Source: Cytophagales bacterium
GTDB lineage: Bacteria; Bacteroidota; Bacteroidia; Cytophagales; 172606-1
NCBI GenBank assembly: GCA_030446715.1
Contig: JAUJMU010000005.1
Coordinates: 149,709 to 213,708 of the forward strand
DNA length: 64,000 bases
Direction: 5' to 3'
Of this stretch, positions 59,497 to 64,000 are shown in pieces. Position 1 is the stretch's first letter. Each line of letters opens with the position of its first letter. A model generated the notes under the pieces. That model did no database searches, had not been told where the DNA came from, and saw only the letters and a list, made by a program, of their open reading frames with translations. Both the position numbers and the translations under genes were made by a program.

Positions 59497-60696
59497 ATGT
59501 CACTTTTCAATCAGACCCGCCGCGTATTTATGGAAACCGCCGGTCTTGCCGCAGCCGGTATCACCTTGTCAGGCTATGCACCAAAGCCGGCTGAACCGCG
59601 GACCGCACCCAAAGAAATGCTGGTGTACCTGGGCACGTACACGACCGGCAAAAATAATGGCAAAGGCATTTATATCTGCAAAATGGATATGACCATCGGT
59701 GCCCTCAGCCCGGTACGTACGGTTGAAGGCGTTACCAGTCCCTCCTTTCTGGCCACCGACCGGCAGCGCCGTTACCTGTACGCCGTCAATGAAATCACCC
59801 AATACGAAGGAAAAAAGAGTGGCTCAGTCAGTGCTTTTGTGGTAGATGCCAAAACCGGAAACCTGACCCTGCTCAACCGGCAACCCACCCTGGGCGGGGC
59901 ACCCTGCTACGTGACGGTAGACAACAGCGGTAAGTTTGTGCTGGTAGCCAACTACGTCGGCGGAAACGTGAGTGTGTTTCCGGTACAGAAAGATGGCAGC
60001 CTCGGCCCGGCTACGGAAATGATTCAGCACGAAGGATCCGGTGCAAACCAGAAGCGTCAGGACGCCCCTCATGCACACAACGTACGCATGGACCCGGCCA
60101 ACCGGTTCGCTTACGTTTCCGATCTGGGAATAGACAAAATCATGATTTATCAGTTTAACGCCGGCACCGGCGAGCTGACCCCGAATACGCCTCCGTCGGC
60201 TAACCTCAAGCCCGGTGCCGGTCCGCGTCACCTCACCTTCCACCCGAAAGGAAAGTTTGCCTACGTGATCAACGAGCTGAATTCTACCATTACGGCTTTT
60301 ACCTTCGACAAGACCAAAGGGTCCTTGCAGGAACTGCAAACCCTCTCCACGTTACCGGCTGATTATCCGGAGGAAAGTTTTTGCGCCGACATTCACATTT
60401 CACCGGATGGCAAATTCCTGTACGGCTCCAACCGCGGGCACAACAGCATTGCCGTTTTTTCAATCCATGAACAAACCGGCAAACTGACCCCCGTGGACCA
60501 TACGCCGGCCGGCGGCAAATGGCCCCGCAATTTTGCCATTGACCCGACGGGCAATTTTTTACTGGTGGCCAATCAGAACACTGATAACGTTGTCGTGTAC
60601 CGGATTGATCCGCATACGGGAAAGCTGAAGGCCACCGGCAACACCATTGAAGTGCCGGCCCCCGTGTGCATACTGCTGGCTCCGGCCACTGTTTAA
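59497..60696 (+). CDS. Lactonase-family seven-bladed beta-propeller, Tat-exported
   Basis: 399 aa. Twin-arginine signal TRRVFMETAGLAAAGITLSG (residues ~7-26) points to export in folded form. The rest is a 7-bladed propeller of the 6-phosphogluconolactonase (YbhE/Pgl) type: LVYLGTYTTGKNNGKGIYIC, GGNVSVFPV, PGAGPRHLTFHPKGKFAYV, IHISPDGKFLYGSNRGHNSI and NFAIDPTGNFLLVANQNTDN. Because it is exported, its substrate is probably an extracytoplasmic sugar lactone rather than 6-phosphogluconolactone. Followed by the Kelch gene 27 bp on. Confidence 0.9.
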   Translation: MSLFNQTRRVFMETAGLAAAGITLSGYAPKPAEPRTAPKEMLVYLGTYTTGKNNGKGIYICKMDMTIGALSPVRTVEGVTSPSFLATDRQRRYLYAVNEITQYEGKKSGSVSAFVVDAKTGNLTLLNRQPTLGGAPCYVTVDNSGKFVLVANYVGGNVSVFPVQKDGSLGPATEMIQHEGSGANQKRQDAPHAHNVRMDPANRFAYVSDLGIDKIMIYQFNAGTGELTPNTPPSANLKPGAGPRHLTFHPKGKFAYVINELNSTITAFTFDKTKGSLQELQTLSTLPADYPEESFCADIHISPDGKFLYGSNRGHNSIAVFSIHEQTGKLTPVDHTPAGGKWPRNFAIDPTGNFLLVANQNTDNVVVYRIDPHTGKLKATGNTIEVPAPVCILLAPATV

Positions 60697-60723
60697 ACTT
60701 TTACCCATTCACTTACCTGTCAT

Positions 60724-61707
60724 ATGAAAAAGTTAGTCGCATTTGCCATTTTACCGGCTTTGCTGGTGTTGATTATTGCCGGATTCAACGGCAGGAAGGC
60801 TGCCGCCTGGAAGATAGTTACTGCCAGCAATGAACCAGCCAGGCGTCACGAAAATGCCTTCATGAAAGCCGGCGATAAGTTTTACCTCTTTGGTGGGCGC
60901 AAGAAACAGTCGGTAGACCAGTACGATCCCAAAACCAATTCATGGAAACCGGTAGCAGAAACTCCGTCGGAAATGCACCACTTCCAGGCGGTGGAATACA
61001 AGGGAGAAATCTACGTACTTGGGGCATTTATGGGCGATTTCCCGCACGAAACGCCGGTTCCCAAAATCTACATTTATAACGCGGCCAAAGACCAGTGGCG
61101 GGAAGGGGCCGAAATTCCCGAAAACCGCCGGAGGGGAGCCGCCGGTGCCATTGCCTACAAGGATAAGATCTATATGGTGTGCGGCATTATTGACGGGCAT
61201 TACGACGGCCACGTCACCTGGATGGATGAGTTTGACCCCGCTACCGGCAAATGGCGCACCTTACCCGACGCCCCCAATGCCCGCGACCATTTTCAGGTGG
61301 CCGTGGCCGGCGATCAGCTGGTGGTAGCCGGAGGCCGCCGTTCCACGCACCGCACCGGCCACGTGCTGGACCTGACCATTCCGGAAGTAGATATTTTTGA
61401 TTTCAAAACCAGTTCATGGAAAACACTGCCGGCGGCTCAAAACATTCCGACGCCCCGCGCCGGCTGTACTTCAGTAACCCAGGGAAACAGGGTGCTGGTA
61501 ATCGGCGGCGAGAGTCCGCAGAAGCTGGCGCATAATCAGACGGAGGCATTCAACCTGAAGACAAACAGCTGGGAAAAGTTGCCTCCGCTACAGACCGGCC
61601 GGCATGGCACACAGGCTTTTCTCTACAAGAACAAAGTCTACATCGCGGCCGGGTCGGCCAATCAGGGCGGCGGCCCGGAGATGAATTCAATGGAAGTACT
61701 GGAGTGA
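60724..61707 (+). CDS. Secreted Kelch-repeat protein
   Basis: 327 aa with a signal peptide (KKLVAFAILPALLVLIIAGF). Five or six Kelch blades are visible through repeats such as KFYLFGGRKKQSVDQYDPKT, DKIYMVCGIIDGHYDGH and QLVVAGGRRS, each with the GG plus conserved W (NSWKPV, DQWREG, GKWRTL, SSWKTL, NSWEKL). Forms a single propeller for binding sugars or proteins. Likely cotranscribed with the lactonase-type propeller. Confidence 0.88.
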   Translation: MKKLVAFAILPALLVLIIAGFNGRKAAAWKIVTASNEPARRHENAFMKAGDKFYLFGGRKKQSVDQYDPKTNSWKPVAETPSEMHHFQAVEYKGEIYVLGAFMGDFPHETPVPKIYIYNAAKDQWREGAEIPENRRRGAAGAIAYKDKIYMVCGIIDGHYDGHVTWMDEFDPATGKWRTLPDAPNARDHFQVAVAGDQLVVAGGRRSTHRTGHVLDLTIPEVDIFDFKTSSWKTLPAAQNIPTPRAGCTSVTQGNRVLVIGGESPQKLAHNQTEAFNLKTNSWEKLPPLQTGRHGTQAFLYKNKVYIAAGSANQGGGPEMNSMEVLE

Positions 61708-61802
61708 TGAATCAGACGGTAGCCGCAGGATGTTGTGCACAATTCCCCCATACCAGAAAAGCTGTTAATTAACGGGGCTAACGTTGAAATGAATTCGGGT
61801 TA

Positions 61803-61989
61803 ACTGATCAAACATGGCGAAAATTATAAAAGCTTTATTTATGGATTCAGCATTTTTCTTGTCATTCATCCTGGTCTGCATTTACTGTTTCTGATGCATA
61901 AAAAGAACGGGTTTAAAGACTGGATTTCCTGGACCATTATTGGTGGAGCTGGAATATGCGGATTGATCGAAATAGTATTGACAAAATAA
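61803..61989 (+). other. Possible small membrane-protein frame without a start codon
   Basis: Between the Kelch gene and the next gene (61708-62112) one stop-to-stop frame ending at 61989 encodes IYGFSIFLVIHPGLHLLFLM and KDWISWTIIGGAGICGLIEI, two membrane-helix-like stretches separated by HKKNGFK. There is no ATG, GTG or TTG early in it; the only ATG is late. It may be a gene remnant or chance. Nothing else is recognisable in this 405-bp stretch. Confidence 0.3.
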
Positions 61990-62112
61990 TAACGGGCCGG
62001 TGTCCGCCGGCACCAGCCCTGCATCCACTGGCTCCCGTGCCAGCTGTTCACCCGCAGTTGCTTGACTCCTGTCCTCTTACCCGATTCAAACCAGCTATTT
62101 ATCCTAACCACG

Positions 62113-62577
62113 ATGTCTATCTCCACCCGTCCGGATTCGGACTATTGCGCCGGCAACGGAATCGTTTTCGGAGACAGCCTGTACCAGCGCCAGTTCCTGA
62201 AAGTTACCGGCGAGTCCGGCCATAGCTATCCGGTTACCGCGTGCATCAACCGCTGGGCGGCAGTAATTGCTGAAATTGAAGGGGGCTATAATAAATGGCC
62301 CATGGAGCTGGAAGAAACTCTTTCTGCAGTGCGTGCACCGGTGGACGATCTGCTGATGGATGCCAGTCTGAACGCCTTTGCGGAACACCGCGTATTCATC
62401 AAAGCCATCGGGCAGCTGGATAACCGGTTTATGGGCCTCACCTTCGAGGCGTCCGTACACCCGGAGGATTTTAATTGGTACGAGCGGAGAATCCTCCTCA
62501 AAGCAGGGCCGCAATACATCGGTTTTTTACCGGAAAACCTGAAGAGCAGAGTGGAATTGGTCCAGCAGGGTAGCTGA
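62113..62577 (+). CDS. Hypothetical protein
   Basis: 154 aa from the ATG at 62113 (MSISTRPDSDYCAGNGIVFG); the frame opens 17 codons earlier. No signal or membrane segment. The middle VTACINRWAAVIAEIEGGYN and the C-terminal RRILLKAGPQYIGFLPENLK are not recognised as any known family. The acidic ELEETLSAVRAPVDDLLMD stretch suggests helices. Base composition matches the neighbours, so it is probably a true gene. Confidence 0.6.
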   Translation: MSISTRPDSDYCAGNGIVFGDSLYQRQFLKVTGESGHSYPVTACINRWAAVIAEIEGGYNKWPMELEETLSAVRAPVDDLLMDASLNAFAEHRVFIKAIGQLDNRFMGLTFEASVHPEDFNWYERRILLKAGPQYIGFLPENLKSRVELVQQGS

Positions 62578-62654
62578 GCCGCAATGAATCAGACAAACAA
62601 TTATCTGGGTAGTTCAAAGCAAAGACCTCTTAACAGATATGGTGCGGACCAAAT

Positions 62655-62686
62655 CATTTAAATTTTAAAATCCAGCATTTAAATTT
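62655..62686. repeat. AT-rich direct repeat
   Basis: catttaaattt occurs at 62655-62665 and again at 62676-62686, in the gap between the hypothetical gene and the M23 peptidase. It resembles the AT-rich words of the other intergenic repeats. Confidence 0.5.
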
Positions 62687-62691
62687 CAAGG

Positions 62692-64000
62692 TTACGGTGC
62701 CCAGCGGAGCCAGCCCATGCCGCCCTTATTGGTCTCTACCAGCCAGTAGCTGCCCAGTCTGGCCAGCGCTTCCAGCGTCTGATTCTGGTCCCTTTCTTCC
62801 ACCACTGCTGCCCCCGGGTCGGGGAAGTCGAAGACCCGTGCCGCAGTTTGCAGCGTAATCTTCCGGACGGGCTTTGCCACGGCCTCCACACTCCCTTTGG
62901 GGAGGTAGCCCGTTGTGCCGTCGGGCAGCGCCACCCGGTACCAGTTGCCCGTACCGGCCAGTAATATCAGCGGTGTATTTCTTTCCAGTTCGGCCACGGT
63001 GTTGGCCCGGGCCTGCGGTGCAACCCTCAGGGAAGCATTCCGGGCCGAAATCCGGTGCCATTCGCCCAGGTTCTGCAGGTTGACTGCCGGCGCAGCGGGC
63101 TCTGCGGAAGGCCGCCGCAGAAAAGGAAAAGGATCAATGGCCCCGCCCATGTACCGGTAGATGCCAAAATGCAGATGCGGCTGGGTAGTAACCGCGTTGC
63201 CCGTATTGCCGACCAGCCCAAGGGTATCGCCGGTTTTCACGCGTTGTCCCGGCTGCACCATCTGACTGTCCAGATGCGCGTAGTACAGCACCTGATCCCG
63301 CTTGCCATCTGAAAGCCACACGACTTTTCCACCCAGATTGTTGGTATTTACGCCCCTGATGGTGCCTTCCGTAGCCGCAATGACCGGAGTGCCCCGACGG
63401 GCAAAAATATCCACGCCTTCGTGTTTACGCCGGCCGCCATCACGGGCCACACCCCAGAAGCTGCCAATGGCTTTGTCGTCCTTACCCGCCACCGGAAAGC
63501 CAAGGCTCGGGGCACTGGTAACCGAAAGTGTATACCGGCCGCTGCGGAGCAATTCAGGCTGCACCCGGATCAGGTACTGACCGTCTTCCTGCACTTCGTA
63601 GTTTACCATATGATCTGCCGTGTCGGCGGAAGCAACTGCTCTGGGCGTACCTTCCAGCCGGAACACATCCACAAACATCCGCACCGGCTGCCGCGCCTGC
63701 ACGTCCACCCGGACAACAATACGCTCTCCCCTGCGGGCATCGGTGCGGTAGCTGTACGCGGCCGGCTGGTCGGCGGCAAAGTAACCTGTTTCCTGAAAGG
63801 GAATACTGACTACCAGCGAATCGCGCAGTACCCGCTGTCCAGCCATCATCCAGTCCTGCCCGAGTGCGGTTTTGTCCAGGTTGGTATTTTTGAGTGATTG
63901 TTCGTACTTCTCGTACGGTGTCTGCTTCCGGAACACCTCCCGGATCGGGGTGGTGTTGCTGCCGCAACCCGTAATCACCAGCGCCAGGCAAAACACGGGC
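62692..64000 (-). CDS. M23-family peptidase lipoprotein with SH3-like domains (5' end cut by window)
   Basis: Murein-type metallopeptidase. The visible part (434+ aa) begins within a signal peptide ending in the lipobox LVITGC; the start codon probably lies beyond base 64000. The LytM domain has HEGVDIFARRGTPV (about residue 190 of the visible part), YYAHLDSQMVQPGQRVKTGD and HLHFGIYRYMGG near 275, keeping the zinc ligands H, D and the HxH pair. Two C-terminal SH3-like repeats (residues ~315-370 and ~375-434) likely bind peptidoglycan. The N-terminal half is a beta-rich domain of unknown function. Confidence 0.9.
   Translation of the reverse strand, partial: PVFCLALVITGCGSNTTPIREVFRKQTPYEKYEQSLKNTNLDKTALGQDWMMAGQRVLRDSLVVSIPFQETGYFAADQPAAYSYRTDARRGERIVVRVDVQARQPVRMFVDVFRLEGTPRAVASADTADHMVNYEVQEDGQYLIRVQPELLRSGRYTLSVTSAPSLGFPVAGKDDKAIGSFWGVARDGGRRKHEGVDIFARRGTPVIAATEGTIRGVNTNNLGGKVVWLSDGKRDQVLYYAHLDSQMVQPGQRVKTGDTLGLVGNTGNAVTTQPHLHFGIYRYMGGAIDPFPFLRRPSAEPAAPAVNLQNLGEWHRISARNASLRVAPQARANTVAELERNTPLILLAGTGNWYRVALPDGTTGYLPKGSVEAVAKPVRKITLQTAARVFDFPDPGAAVVEERDQNQTLEALARLGSYWLVETNKGGMGWLRWAP

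Overview
The window looks like a chromosomal segment of a Bacteroidota bacterium, most likely order Cytophagales. Evidence: promoters of the Bacteroidota type (TTTG, 18-20 nt, TAnnTTTG), a DUF3467 gene behind rpoC, long tails on S3 and S12, a DUF4293 protein, and the gene order tRNA-Tyr/Gly/Thr-tuf-tRNA-Trp-secE-nusG-rplKAJL-rpoBC-DUF3467-rpsLG-fusA-rpsJ-rplC and onward.

Region 1 (1-25.7 kb, all minus strand) is the translation and transcription core. Read in the direction of transcription it starts with a promoter at 25.6 kb, then tRNA-Tyr, tRNA-Gly, tRNA-Thr and tuf with a terminator. A second strong promoter drives tRNA-Trp, secE, nusG, rplK, rplA, rplJ and rplL. A hairpin and a possible internal promoter precede rpoB-rpoC, a terminator-like hairpin precedes the DUF3467 gene, a third promoter drives rpsL-rpsG-fusA-rpsJ with its own terminator, and a fourth promoter drives the long operon from rplC to rplR, which runs off the window at base 1.

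Region 2 (25.7-29.8 kb) holds an M1 aminopeptidase lipoprotein, a biotin carrier protein and pyrH.

Region 3 (29.8-49.2 kb) is a surface-polysaccharide locus: a sugar aminotransferase, a Wzz-like chain-length protein, two paralogous giant membrane proteins (the first broken), a Wzx flippase, two SAM methyltransferases (one split by a frameshift), three glycosyltransferases, two Wzy/ligase-like membrane proteins, a further multi-pass membrane protein, a WecG/TagA-type transferase and an initiating polyprenyl-phosphate sugar transferase. Together these can start, extend, flip and polymerise a lipid-linked glycan.

Region 4 (49.2-58.2 kb) is housekeeping: rplS, glyS, a DUF4293 protein, a MutS-family ATPase, a PpiD-like foldase interrupted by a stop codon, a DeoC-like protein lacking its Schiff-base lysine, and proline dehydrogenase.

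Region 5 (58.2-59.5 kb) is a small accessory patch: a decayed VapBC toxin-antitoxin pair and a decayed gene lying between two ~92-bp palindromic direct repeats that look like integron attC sites. This is the best candidate for an unusual system here.

Region 6 (59.5-64 kb) has a Tat-exported lactonase-family propeller, a Kelch propeller, a hypothetical protein and an M23 peptidase running off the right edge.

Four or five genes in the window are interrupted (31.8-33.2, 44.7, 54.77, 58.6, 58.8-59.2 kb). Whether these are real mutations or assembly errors cannot be decided from the sequence alone.
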